A stretch of 64,000 nucleotides of DNA, from positions 406,591 through 470,590 of the forward strand of contig NOKP01000016.1 of NCBI GenBank assembly GCA_002682825.1, in the 5' to 3' direction. Origin of the DNA: Neonectria sp. B-13 (lineage: Eukaryota > Ascomycota > Sordariomycetes > Hypocreales > Nectriaceae). Within the stretch, counting starts at the first letter, position 1. Each line of letters begins with the position of its first letter. Of the stretch, positions 43,487 through 54,734 are shown in pieces. The position numbers and the translations under genes are program-made. The notes below the pieces were generated by a model. That model was not told the DNA's origin, searched no databases, and worked only from the letters and a program-made list of their open reading frames with translations.

Positions 43487-44777
43487 CTTTGGACGTGAGC
43501 TTCTTACAGGACCGGTTTGTTTGGGCCGTGGCGGTGGGGGTGGCGCTCGCAGCTGCAGCACCTATCAGCACCTCCAATACGGAGGCGGGGCACGCTGGAG
43601 GGTTGTCAATCCCAGTGATATGAGACAATAACGTCGAATTCCCCCTTTCAAGAGCGTTTCGGCATAACGGCAGGTGTAAACTTGATAGGATATGAGCCCG
43701 AGTGTGAGATGCGAGATGAGGACGTCGAATTCAGAAAGGGATTAGCCCGCGGGATTGAAACAAAAGTAGAGCATGGTTCCCCGCATTCGCTGAACTGGTA
43801 CCATGCGATTGGATTTATTTCGGGGTTTAACAGGCTTTCTACCCGGTTTCGGTAGCACTTTGTTCCCGCTCCAGCTGGCTGGTTTGTGTGGTCGTTGTAA
43901 CGGTCCGGCTTGTTAGTGAGCTAGTTGCTGTGACTTGTTTGTGACGAAGAGCTCAGTCTGGAACGTTGCTTGTGAGAAAGCCTGAGAGCACTTGTGCAAC
44001 TATTCCCCATAAAGATGCCCGCCCCTCCTTTGGGAAGCAACACGCCATACTACCTTGCTAGTAGAATACTGACCACCATGAAGTATTCGTCATTCGACAC
44101 CCGCATCTCTTTCATCCATTCAAGGACTTGGCTGACGCCTTAATAAGCACTGTGATTCACACTATACTATGGGTTGTTAACCACCGAGATATCCGCCGAT
44201 GCGGGGTGACTGCAGACAGTGCGGAAGTCAGGCGAACTGTGCACCACAACCCACCCAGTTGCGTGTCCCGCCTTGTTGACTGAAGTCACAATCCGTCGCT
44301 TTCAACTGATCCACGTGGAACAATGGAGGGCCTCTCGCAGCTTCTCGTCAGAACATCCTTACTTTAGCGGAGTTTGGAATCCTCTCGAGGCAGAAACTGC
44401 CGCGTTGCCAGTCAACATGGTGGGCCCCCGAGATGCAGGCCTACCAGGCTGCGTCGTCAAAGGTCGACCCAGTGCAGCCTACTTCAGACCTTCACTCCTC
44501 GCGATACGTGGGCTTTACGCGTCCCAGGGAACTTTTGCTTCTCTGTCATCCCGCTTGCAAAATTCCCCGGCATCGGCCCTTGCTGTTTTACTCGCCATTT
44601 GGCCGCCGATCGACTCACCCAGCTGCTCGCTGCCACTCGACGGGTCAATACCGCGACTTCATCTGCGCAACACAACCCTGGAAGCGCTCTAGGCAGCCAT
44701 TGACTCATCGCCATTGCACCCTCACAATCGCTGCCCTAGCGATCGCTCCCCACAGAGTGACGAGTGACGGGATTTCA
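43487..44777. other. Divergent intergenic region between Zn2Cys6 gene and Dicer-like gene
   Basis: About 1.3 kb holding the promoters of both genes. The frame that continues upstream of the Dicer ATG (to 44433) is open but has no conserved content. Nothing else recognised. Confidence 0.5.
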
Positions 44778-47700
44778 ATGGAGTCTCTACGCTTCGTGTC
44801 TTCTGGAGAAAGCGGTGATTCCGAGTCCTCCTCGGCCTTGGATGACCCGGCTGGTGACGAAGCTCCCGCGCCTGGCGCCAATATTACAGAGACCGTCTCC
44901 GTCGTCGCCCCAGATGGCTCCTCAGGAATCAACTCCGCCTCTCTCATTGAGCCCGGAACCGAGGCTGCAGCACCAGAAAGGATGAGTTCACGGGCGTACC
45001 AATTGGAGATGCTGGACCAGTCCCTCCAGCGAAATGTCATCGTTGCCGTAGGTTGTAAACTGCCCAAATATGCGCCCGAGCAGACAAACTTACTTTGCTT
45101 AGATGGACACCGGAAGTGGTAAAACACAGGTGTAAGTCATTGCCAGCGCTGCCATCTCAAATTGAAGCTGACCAATGCCAAAGTGCTGTGCTCCGAATCG
45201 AGGCGGAATTGGAGAAATGTCCGGCAGAGAAAGTGAGATATCTCTCTACAACTCCCATGGCATGACTAATAATATGCAGATGGTCTGGTTTCTCGCCCCA
45301 ACTGTTTCGTTGTGCGAGCAACAGTGCGAAGTCATCCGACTCCAGAACACTTCAGTTCCCATCAAGGTGCTGACTGGCAACGATAAGCTTGACAGCTGGG
45401 CCCAAGAAACATGGGATATCATCCTAGAGGGGACTCGAATTATAGTCTCGACCTTTCAGGTCTTACTGGATGCTCTGGGTCATGGTTATGTCAACATGGA
45501 GATGTTGGCCCTCCTCGTGATAGACGAAGGTTTGATTGCCCCGACAGCCAATTAAGCCGCCCATTCTAACATGAACCTCATAGCTCACAACTGTGTGGGA
45601 AACTCTCCTGGAACCAACATCATGACCAAGTACTATCACACCAAGAAGGCTCTTAACAAACCAGTCCCAGCCATCCTTGGCCTGACAGCCAGCCCCATCA
45701 TGCGATCAGACCTCGAAGGCATCAAAGTTCTTGAATCGACACTAGATGCCAGATGCGTCACGCCAACATTACACAGAGACGAGCTTCTCCGCTGTGTTAA
45801 CAAGCCAGAGCTTTCCTATTCAGAGTATACGTCTATCGAGTTTCCCGACCATACTGCGACCATGAAGTCGTTGCGTGCGGTGTATAAGAGCATCGATATA
45901 ACGACCGATCCGCATATGATCAGGCTTGGTTTTGATAGCTCTGAGAGAGGTAAACGTGACTTCCGGAGCGCAATGTTCAGATACGACACGTATGCCCAGA
46001 ACCAGTTGAAGGGATTCTGGGGTCGCAGCAAAGAGATTCTCCGTGAACTTGGCCCCTGGGCTGTTGATTATTACATCTCAAAAGCCATCGGGGAGTTTCT
46101 AGAGCGCGTCGATGCGGACCAAAAGGAAGGGACAAAAGATGACAAGACTTTTCTCGCCAATTTCCTCCGCAATGTTTCACGAAATACTCCTCTACTCCCA
46201 CCCGCGGGATCGCACGAACTCTCCGAGAAAGCCAATCTCCTTATCCAAGAGCTTCTATCAACCGTGGACAACGTGGTAGGCATTGTATTTGTCAAGGAGC
46301 GAGCCACAGTCACAATCATCATGGACCTCTTGACAAGCTATCCGGCTATACTGGAGAAGTTTCGCATCGGAACCATGGTCGGCACGTCCAACTATCATGC
46401 TCGGAACAAGAACATCTACGAGTTCAACAAACTGGTTGGCCTTTCTGCCCTCCAGGACTTCCGCTCCGGTAGGATCAACCTGCTCATTGCGACCAGTGTG
46501 TTGGAAGAAGGCATCGACGTCCCTGCATGCAACCTAGTTGTCTGCTTCGACAAGCCCGCAAACCTGAAGTCCTTCATTCAGCGCCGTGGCAGAGCCCGCA
46601 TGAAGCAATCCAAGCTGGTTCTTCTCCTCGAGCGTTCAGCTCAAGGCCCGCCTCAATGGGAAGCCCTGGAGCAAGAGATGAAAAAGCAGTACCAAGACGA
46701 CAAGAAGCAGCAGCGGCGACTTGCGGAGCTGGAAGAGGAGGCTGCAGGCTCACTCTCGTTTGTGGTGGAATCCACGGGTGCGCGACTCGACTTCGACAAT
46801 GCCAAACAGCATTTGGAACACTTTTGCCGGGTCATTACTCAAGGCGAGTTTATCGACTGTCGACCTGACTACATCATCCGCCGAATCTCTCGGGAGATCG
46901 ACTCGCTAGTCACCGCGACAGTTCTGCTACCATCATCCTTGCAGGCAGATTTGCGTCATGCAGCAAGTGCTTCACCGTGGAAGTCGCAGAAGAATGCGAC
47001 CAAAGACGCGGCCTTTCACGCGTACTTGGCCCTCTACAAGGCTGGGTTGTTGAATGACAACCTTCTCCCTATCAAGGACGTCCCTCCAGAGGATCGAGTG
47101 CCTGCTGTGACAGCTGCGCCGCCCTTCGACCCGTGGGCAAAGATCGCGCAGGAATGGCACGGCACCGGAAGCAGATGGGTGCTCCCATTGAGCCTTCACG
47201 ACGAGTCAGGCAGATTGATGGGGCAATACGGCATCATCCTCCCAGTCCAGCTCCCGAAACCTCGATCCATCAAGATCTATCCGGGGTGGAACGTCCAGTG
47301 GACCATCAGGTTCGGTCAATGGAAAAGGGTCGATGATGCTGTAATGTTTCCAGAGCATACATCGACTCTCCTTGCCCTCCACTTTGGGCACCGTTGGCCG
47401 GTAGAAGACCGGACAGATCATGTCATCAAGTTCTTTTCCAAGGATGTACAGACGATCTCCAAGGAGCAGATTGGATCAGTCGACTTTGATCCTCAGAAGC
47501 ACGACACAAGAATGCCATATCTTGTCCGAGATCAGTCAAACTGTCCGTTCGAATACACCGGCATGATATCTTCGAAACCGCCAATTGAGCAAGTACAGAA
47601 TGCATTCTACGAGTACGAAAAGGCACCCAAGGATGTCCCGTACCTCACTCTTAAGAAGACTGCACGACGGGCCGATTTCCTCCACCCTGTGCATACAGAC

Positions 47701-49321
47701 CCTAAGAAGCAGAAGCAGCCGGCTAGTGGACGGTTGTATACTTGGGTTCTCCCATTGCCTTACGCGAAGGTCGACACCATTCAGAAGAGATTTGCCCAGT
47801 TTGGAATGTTGATTCCATCGATAATGCACGAGCTTGAGGTCATGATGGTTGCCAATGAGTTGTCTACGACGATCTTGAAGCCAGTGGGTATTACTGACCT
47901 TCAGCTTGTGATTGAGGCGATCAGCTCTCGCGGCGCGGTTGAGCCGGTTGACTATGAAAGGCTAGAGTTCCTGGGGGACTCTATTCTCAAGTTTTGCGTC
48001 GTCGTTCAGGCCTCTGCTAAATGTGAGTAATCTCATCCTCGAAGTATCCAGATCGTCTTATGTTGACAATTTTACAGACTTAAACTGGCCGGAGGGCTAC
48101 TTATCGTTCTTCAAAGATCGTCAAGTTTCGAATGCACGGCTGCTGGCTGCCTCGGTCGATATCGGTCTCCCTACGTTTATCCTGTCGAAGAGCTTCACTG
48201 GTCAGAAATGGAGGCCTATCTACACAGACGACGTGCTCAAACAAGAACCGAAGGCGGCGTCAAGGGTCTTGCCCTCTAAGATGCTCGCAGATGTTGTGGA
48301 GTCACTCATTGGGGCTTCATACCAGAACGGGGGAATTCCCAAGGCCTTGAAATGCCTCTCCCTATTTCTCAACAGCGAGAAAGGCAGTAAAATGAAGTGG
48401 TATAATGAGAGGGAGGGGCGGGACATTCTCTTCAACCACGCCGCCAGCAATGTCAAACTTCCGCCTACTATGGCGCCCCTAGAAGACCTCATCGGGTATT
48501 CATTCCAGAAGAAGGCGTTACTGATTGAGGCCATGACGCATGGTTCTTACTCGGCCGACACCTCTTCACGATCGATGGAGCGTCTTGAATTTCTTGGCGA
48601 TGCGATCCTTGATTACATTATTGTCACGAAGGTGTTCAAGGTACAACCCGCGCTACCCCATTCTCGTCTTCATATGATCAAGACGGCTATGGTGAACGGC
48701 GACTTCCTAGCCTTCGTTGGCCTCAACCATTCCCAAAAGCATACCGAAACCATTGTCAATGAGGACGGAGGCCTTGAGACAAGAGAGGTCGCTTTGCCGC
48801 TTTGGAAGTTCATGCGGCATTCGCTCCCGGCTATTGGTATCGAACAAGCTACGGTGTCGAAACGATTCGAGTTACTGGGCGATGGGATCGTTGATGCACT
48901 GGCGCACGGGGAGAACTATCCGTGGGCGGCGCTGGCCCGGCTGCACCCAAGGAAGTTCTACTCCGACATTTTCGAGGCTCTTCTTGGCGCCGTCTGGATT
49001 GACTCCGGCTCCATGGAAGCCTGTGAGGCTCTGCTCCGAAAGTTCTCGATCTTACCGTATCTGGAGCGCATCCTGCGCGACAACGTTCACGTCCAGCATC
49101 CGAAGGAGGAGCTCACCAAGCTAGCTGGCAACGAGAAGCTCAACTACGAGTACAATGTTCTGGTGGGTGGTGATGGTTCGCGGGAGTTCTGCTGCACGGT
49201 GCAGATTGCGGGCCAGGTCGTTGCGAAGGTCGAGGGTGGCGTGGACAAGGAGGAGGTGATGATCAAGGCTGCGGAGCAGGCTGTCAGGTTCTTGAAAGAG
49301 ACGAGAATGGCCGTGGATTGA
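44778..49321 (+). CDS. DCL2: Dicer-like protein 2
   Basis: Six exons: 44778-45047, 45103-45131 (29 nt), 45184-45232, 45280-45529, 45584-48022 and 48078-49321, giving 1426 residues. The order of domains is that of fungal Dicers: a DExH helicase with Walker A MDTGSGKT (Lys ~97), DEAH box at ~198-201 (completed by splicing) and LGLTASP; the helicase C-terminal half with TSVLEEGIDVPACN and IQRRGRARM; the Dicer dimerisation (DUF283) region around 520-620; RNase IIIa (ERLEFLGDS near 990, ADVVESLIGA near 1089); RNase IIIb (ERLEFLGDA near 1180, DIFEALLGAVW); and a C-terminal dsRNA-binding segment. Length and the C-terminal dsRBD fit DCL2 better than the longer DCL1. The enzyme cuts double-stranded RNA into small RNAs and is the main antiviral Dicer in studied Sordariomycetes. 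All catalytic signatures are intact. Confidence 0.95.
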
Positions 49322-49510
49322 TAGGAGATGCCAGGGCTGATGTGCGAGATTGAGTTGGACAAGTGTTCAGACATGAACGAGAGGGCTGGAAACATATAAT
49401 GGGACGTGATGAGTGACGACGGTACATGAAGAGGGAATTGTCATTGGTGACTTCTTAGTTTCTTAACGTTAGGAAATCCAAGCTCTGTATCCAGGATATC
49501 TGTTCCAGTT

Positions 49511-50401
49511 CTAAGTGCGCTTCTCCAGTTCAGCGAGGATAGTGTCGACAGTCCACTCGAGCGTCTGGTTGATATCGCCATCAACCCCCACGTCCTTCTG
49601 CACCTTGATTCCCTCCTTGTCCAAGACGTGCTCCCTGAACTTACCCTCGACATCTCCGCCCTCAAACATCCACGCATGCTCCTCGACGTAGTTGGGCCAG
49701 ACGATCTTATCGACGTAGCCCGGGGGGTCGGCCCAGAAGCCCTCGAGGGTGACGTAGCCGTCGCGGGCCTCGCGGCGGGCCTTGGCCTTGGCGTACGAGA
49801 CGCGCAGGAACAGCTTGATGTCGAGGCTGGGCTGGATGGCGGCCATGGCGGGCGAGAAGAGCAGGAAGCCGTCGAAGAGACACAGGCGCAGCGTGGAGCG
49901 CAGGGGGTGAGACGGCGGCAGGGCGGCGGCGACTTTGGCTCGCTGGGCCTGGATGGTTGCGTCGGCGACCGGGCACTTGCCCACCGAGTTGCGGTCCTCT
50001 TTGGAGTCGAGCGTGGGCTACGAGGGGGGATTTCAGGCATGAGTTACGCGGACCGGGTTGGGTGAGGGCGTATAAGAGGCACGTACGGGGAAGGCCGCGT
50101 GTTGGCGGATGTAAGCGAGGGAGTCTGCCATGGCAGGGATGTCGAGCGACTCGGCACAATCCCAGTCCAGGAGCCCGTCTTTGGAGGGGAGTCTATTCGT
50201 ACATGGGTTTGTCGTTAAGCTTTAAGTTATTGCCATGCAGCGACGGCCAAGCTTGACTCACTCGTTCTCCGGGCGGTAGAAGTCGTCCTCGTGCAGGATG
50301 AAGGTGTTGGGGAAGATGTCACGCAGTAAGCGGGCGATGGTCGTCTTGCCGCTGGACGAACAGCCCGAGAGGGCGACGACGAGGGCCCTGTTAGCAGCCA
50401 T
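49511..50401 (-). CDS. NRK1: Nicotinamide riboside kinase
   Basis: Three exons: 50401-50262, 50192-50087 and 50017-49511, giving 250 residues. The enzyme phosphorylates nicotinamide riboside to NMN in NAD salvage. The P-loop GCSSSGKT is at residues 13-20, followed by the family motif FILHEDDFYRPENELP and DWDCAESLD, which includes the acidic substrate/catalytic residues. LCLFDGFLLF and a LID-like Arg-rich segment (YAKAKARREARDGYV) follow, then the family-typical FWADPPGYVDKIVWPNYV. The length is close to yeast Nrk1. It converges with the Dicer-like gene (190 bases between ends). Introns are GT-AG and in frame. Confidence 0.93.
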
Positions 50402-51919
50402 TTTTTGTATAAGCTGCAAGCACAAGCACAAGCACACGCAGGAGAAGCAAATGCTCGTGCGACCTTGGATTGGAGTGGATTGGCAGGTTGGTCGACAGAA
50501 CGTTTCTGTCTGTAGTGCGACCGACAGAGGGCTTGTCGTTGTGATAAACTTGCCAATCAGTAGGAGGCAAAGCGACCAGGATGGCGGTTTGGGTGGCTGG
50601 GCGCTGAAACCCCACGGCTCATGGCGTATCAGATGTCGTCCCAAGTCCCCGATTGTTCCGGGGCTTGACTTTTGGTTTTTTCCCCTAGTGTGGGATGAGG
50701 CGCCTCAACGGGCCGGTGGCTAGTAGGGGGGACAGCGTGTCGTGTCACCGTCAGAGGAAACGGGATGACCAGACCCAGGACTATTTACGGGACGGGGTAC
50801 TCCGTAGAAAGGAAACAAATCCCATTGGGATACGTCGTATCGCTCCCCGGTTGTCGTAGGGGGGAACAGCGGAGATCGATCTCGGAAATAATCATCGTGT
50901 CCGGCCTGTTCCGCAGAAGCCACAGGATTTAATTAGATTGCGCGTTCGTCTAAGTTCATTGCAGTGTCTCTAACGTAATCGTCAGTCTTTCGTCAGTTCC
51001 AAGAAACCCTTGATGCTACCGCCCCTTCCGGGCTAGCGGTGGCTGTGTCCGACAAGTGTCTGATGTGGAGGCTGAGTGACGGCTCGTTGATTGCCTGCAG
51101 CACAGATGAAAGAGCCCCTGACTAATAAGCCACATCGATTCCGTTGCGGCCAGTCGATGGACAACGTGGCTCGTCGAGTCCAGCCAGGCCCACGGGAGAT
51201 CGGAGTCGAACCAAGCGCCGAAGGCAATCCACCGGCGCGGCGCAGGCAGGATAGGACGGCCATAAAGAAAAAACTAGAATTCCCCTATTAAAGTAGTTTG
51301 GTCTTATCGGCCGCGGGGCGCATACCTTTCACCGTCCACCGTAGCTCAGGGGCTACGTACCGCTTCTCGATTGGGGGTTGCGTCGGGTAGGGGAGATTTG
51401 CCTGAGCTCGTAATCCGTAAAGAGGACTCAGAAGAAAAAAGGGTTGGTCGGACTGGTACGAAGTAGGCCGTGGGTTAATTTATGCCGTGCTTGGCTTGGG
51501 GGGTTCGCCGACCCAACGGAGGGATGGGGAATTGCATCGCCTCTTTTTCTCGTATTTGCGTCTTGATGTCCTTTCCCTCCTTTCTCTGCCCATCCATCCT
51601 CTCTTCCTTCTTCACCCTCGCACAGAAGAACCCACGCCAGTTCGTCTGTCCGCCTGTCTGTCTTAAATCTGGATCACACAACGAACACCGGAGAGGCGTC
51701 GCGCGCAGCCGAATGACGCACCGGGGCAAATAAACTTCCGCCTAGCAAACACCAACGGAAAAAAAGGTACCGACAGCCCAGCGCGTTGCTTTGTACAGTC
51801 GCAAGACAAGCGCGCGCACACGCAGGCTGAGATAAGACTTCTGGGTCTTGTCCCTCCCGTCGACGTCCCTTCTGGGTCGGGTCACCTGACCACCGCCAGC
51901 AATTCTTTGGGGCCGAGCA
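50402..51919. other. Divergent intergenic region between NRK1 and GT64 gene
   Basis: About 1.5 kb. A short CAAGCA direct repeat lies near 50415-50440 in the NRK1 leader. A GATAAG site is visible just before the GT64 start (~51832). No gene or tRNA is supported. Confidence 0.5.
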
Positions 51920-53187
51920 ATGATCCTTGGAAAGAGCAACGCGGTCCAATCTTCCTTCGCTGCGCCAGGCTCAACCATCAAGATGATGTCCCCCCGAATG
52001 GATGTCTACCTCGAGAAGGCGAAGCAACACCTCGGCTTCGTCAAGTCGCGCGTCTTCCGCCGCGTCGCCACCATCTTCCTGGCCTTCTCCTTCGCCGTCG
52101 GCTTCATCATCGCCACCGTGCGCCTCACCAATGTCGGCGAGGTCTTCCCCAAGGTCATCGGCAGCTTCCTGCCCAAGATCCCCACCTGCAACAGCCAGAA
52201 CAGAACGAGCCAGCACGACGCCTGGGTGATGGCCGAGTCCAAGTACACTCACCTGCTGGATGACAAGTTCACGTACGTTTTTTGTGCCCCTTTCCCCCGG
52301 TCCCAATTGCGTCTCTGGCCCGCCGTCCGCGGAGCTCTCGGATCCCTTCTTCGACTCAGCTTCGGCTGCCACGCAGGCAAACAGACAAGCAGACATGAAT
52401 CAGAGTGCTAACGCTGGGTTTCTCCCTTTCTAGAATTGCCATGCAGACGTACCAGCGACCGAAGGAGCTCAATGACACCCTCCATGCGATCCTCAGTGAG
52501 GAGGTTCCGTCCCTCTACGAAATTGTCGTTGTCTGGAACGACCTCGAAGCTACACCCCCGGAAAACTTCGTCTCCAAGCACGACGTCCCCGTGCGATTCC
52601 GCGTCTCCAAGAAAAACAGCCTCAACGAGAAGCTCTGGCCCGACCCCGACTACAAGACCCAGGCCATCCTCCTGTCTGACGATGATGTCTACTACCATCC
52701 CAAGGACCTCGAGTTTGTCTTCCAGTCGTGGCGCAAGTTCGGCCAGCACCGCCTCGTCGGTGCTCTCGCCCGCTGCTCCACCGTCGACGCTTACGGCAAC
52801 TGGAAGTACAACTTCTGCTCCAACAAGGAGGACGAGGACGTCTACTCCATGGTCCTGACCAACCTGTGCTTCTCGCACATCTCTTTCCTCGACTACTACT
52901 CGTCTAACGAAACGACCATGAACGAGATCCGAGATTACGTCGATGACGGGTTCAACTGCGAGGACATTGCCCTCAACTACGTTCAGTCCCTCCTGACCGG
53001 CGACGGCCCCCTGCTTGTCAACGGCCGCGAAAAGTACGTCAACTTTGTGCCCTCCAAGGGAATCAGCACCAAGAAGGGCCACATGGAGGCCCGCAGCCAG
53101 TGCCTGAACGATTTTGCCAAGATGTTTGAGTGCATGCCTCTCGTCGACGAGACGGCCCATATCCAAAAGGGTGTTATTGTAATGTAA
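51920..53187 (+). CDS. Glycosyltransferase family 64 (exostosin-like) type II membrane protein
   Basis: Two exons: 51920-52272 and 52434-53187, giving 368 residues (an in-frame ATG at 51983 would give 347). A short basic cytosolic N-terminus, one membrane helix (VATIFLAFSFAVGFIIATV, ~residues 49-67) and a lumenal GT64 domain are visible: AMQTYQRPKELNDTLHAI, VWNDLEATPPENF, the metal-binding triple Asp in AILLSDDDVYYH, the block ending in CSTVDAYGNWKYNFC, and NCEDIALNYV with the conserved acidic pair. GT64 enzymes include animal heparan sulfate polymerase C-terminal domains and plant enzymes that glycosylate sphingolipids (GIPCs). Fungal members are poorly studied; a Golgi glycolipid role is possible but unproven. 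The ~160-nt intron lies exactly between the stem and the catalytic domain. Confidence 0.88.
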
Positions 53188-53733
53188 TGACGAAAGGGCG
53201 ACCGGGGAAGGATTTCATTGCTTCAAAAGCTCAACTGGACATTTGTCGGCGTTAGGCAGAGAGTCTCGGAATGAAGGTCTAGAATACAGGCGTCCGAGAT
53301 GTGTTGGTATACCTTAGTCTGTATGATTTGGATCGAGTAACGATTGGAGCCGTCTCCAAACACACGGAATTTTGAAGCGATATTTACACATTACATATTT
53401 CTACCACCTAGTCCGTGTCATTCCGCCTGTCTTTCCGTCTCGTTATGTCTTGTCTTTTGGGTCTTGCTCGTACGTGTCTCTTCGTATGTTTCCCGTTGGG
53501 AAAAAGAAAAAAAAGCAGACGGCCTACGTCATGTTTCGTAACCAAACTAGCGTCGCCAAAAGCCAACGGCCAGCCTGTGACACGGGGCACGGTCGAGAGG
53601 CCATCACCGCACGTGATACTCCCAGCGACACTACAATCGCAGTTCACCGGATACACCAACAACGTCGAATTCCCAATTTCTACGTAACCCCCGCCTCCCT
53701 CTCCCAATCAACACCTCGCAGACTTCTTCCGCC
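53188..53733. other. Intergenic, promoter of PTH2 gene
   Basis: About 550 bases, pyrimidine-rich near 53400-53500. Overlapping open frames here have no family signal. Confidence 0.5.
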
Positions 53734-54455
53734 ATGGCCGACGACAGCGGAAAACAGATGGGCATCCTGCTGTCCACAGCCTTCGCCTCCCTTATCGCCG
53801 GCTACATGTTCGGCGTCTCCACCACCCGCGGCTACTTCATCTCGCCCGAGCTCGTCGAGGAGCGCCGGGCTAACCTGTCCGACCCCGTCGAGAGCGAGGA
53901 GAGCGACGTGGACGAGGATGACACCCTGCTGGACCACGCGCCCAACTGGGCCAACGGTGCCGACGCAGACCGCAGGCAGGGCCTCCGCGTCGAACCCGAG
54001 AAGCCCGTCGTCAAGGACACCGGCGAGGAGTGCAAGCTGGTCTTGGTGGTGCGGACGGATCTAGGCATGACCAAGGGTTCGCTTCTCTGCCCCGATTGAG
54101 AAAACACTCAGCGCTGACATCAATTTCTCAACCTCCAGGCAAGATGGCCGCGCAATGCTCGCACGCTACGCTCGCCTGCTTCAAGAAGCTCTCAAAGGCC
54201 GCCGAAGGCTCCGCGGAGCGCAAGCTGCTCGCGCGCTGGGAGAAGTCCGGCCAGGCCAAGATCGCCGTGCAGGTCAAGAGCCAGGAGCAGATGCTGGAGC
54301 TGTGCCGCAAGGCCCGCGGCATGGGCATCACCGCCGAGGTCATCCAGGACGCCGGCCGCACCCAGATCGAGGCCGGCAGCATGACGGTCCTGGGCGTGGG
54401 GCCCGCCCCGCGGAGCGTCGTCGATCAGGTCACCGGTGGCCTGAAGCTGCTGTAG
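53734..54455 (+). CDS. PTH2: Peptidyl-tRNA hydrolase 2, membrane-anchored
   Basis: Two exons: 53734-54076 and 54139-54455, giving 219 residues. The C-terminal ~120 residues are a complete PTH2 domain: LVLVVRTDLGMTKGKMAAQCSHA (with the conserved Lys/Gln/His cluster), ARWEKSGQAKIAVQV, AGRTQIEAGSMTVLGVGPAP and the final LKLL. It frees tRNA from peptidyl-tRNA that has dropped off ribosomes. An N-terminal helix (ILLSTAFASLIAGYMFGVS, ~residues 11-29) followed by an acidic linker is the usual anchor to the mitochondrial outer surface in eukaryotic PTH2. The intron interrupts the catalytic loop TK/GKMAAQ. It converges with UTP7. Confidence 0.94.
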
Positions 54456-54734
54456 CGGACGATCATAGAGATACGAGGTGCTGGGGTTGAGCTAGCAATG
54501 GCACGGGTATAAGCGATGAAGGGTACGGCTGTATCATATGTGGTGTTGAACATAGACAGGGACTCGAATGGGTCATCCAAAAGCATACTGGGAAAAAATA
54601 GAGCGGTCTCCCGCGGCGGAGTTCATTGGCACAAGGACAACTCGCAGTTCAACCATCGCACGCACGTTGAGGCTCCAAAGACACACACGACGTGTTCGTC
54701 AGGGGTATTATTCGTATTTCTATAAAATCCAGCA

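Noticed and set aside
51300..51420. Possible tRNA: a TAGCTCAGGGGC-like A box near 51345
   Set aside because: No matching B box (GGTTCGANNCC) at the right distance and no cloverleaf could be drawn.
52408..53166. 252-residue minus-strand frame antisense to the GT64 gene
   Set aside because: A mirror frame caused by GC-rich third codon positions of the real gene; composition is Val/Asp/Glu-rich noise.
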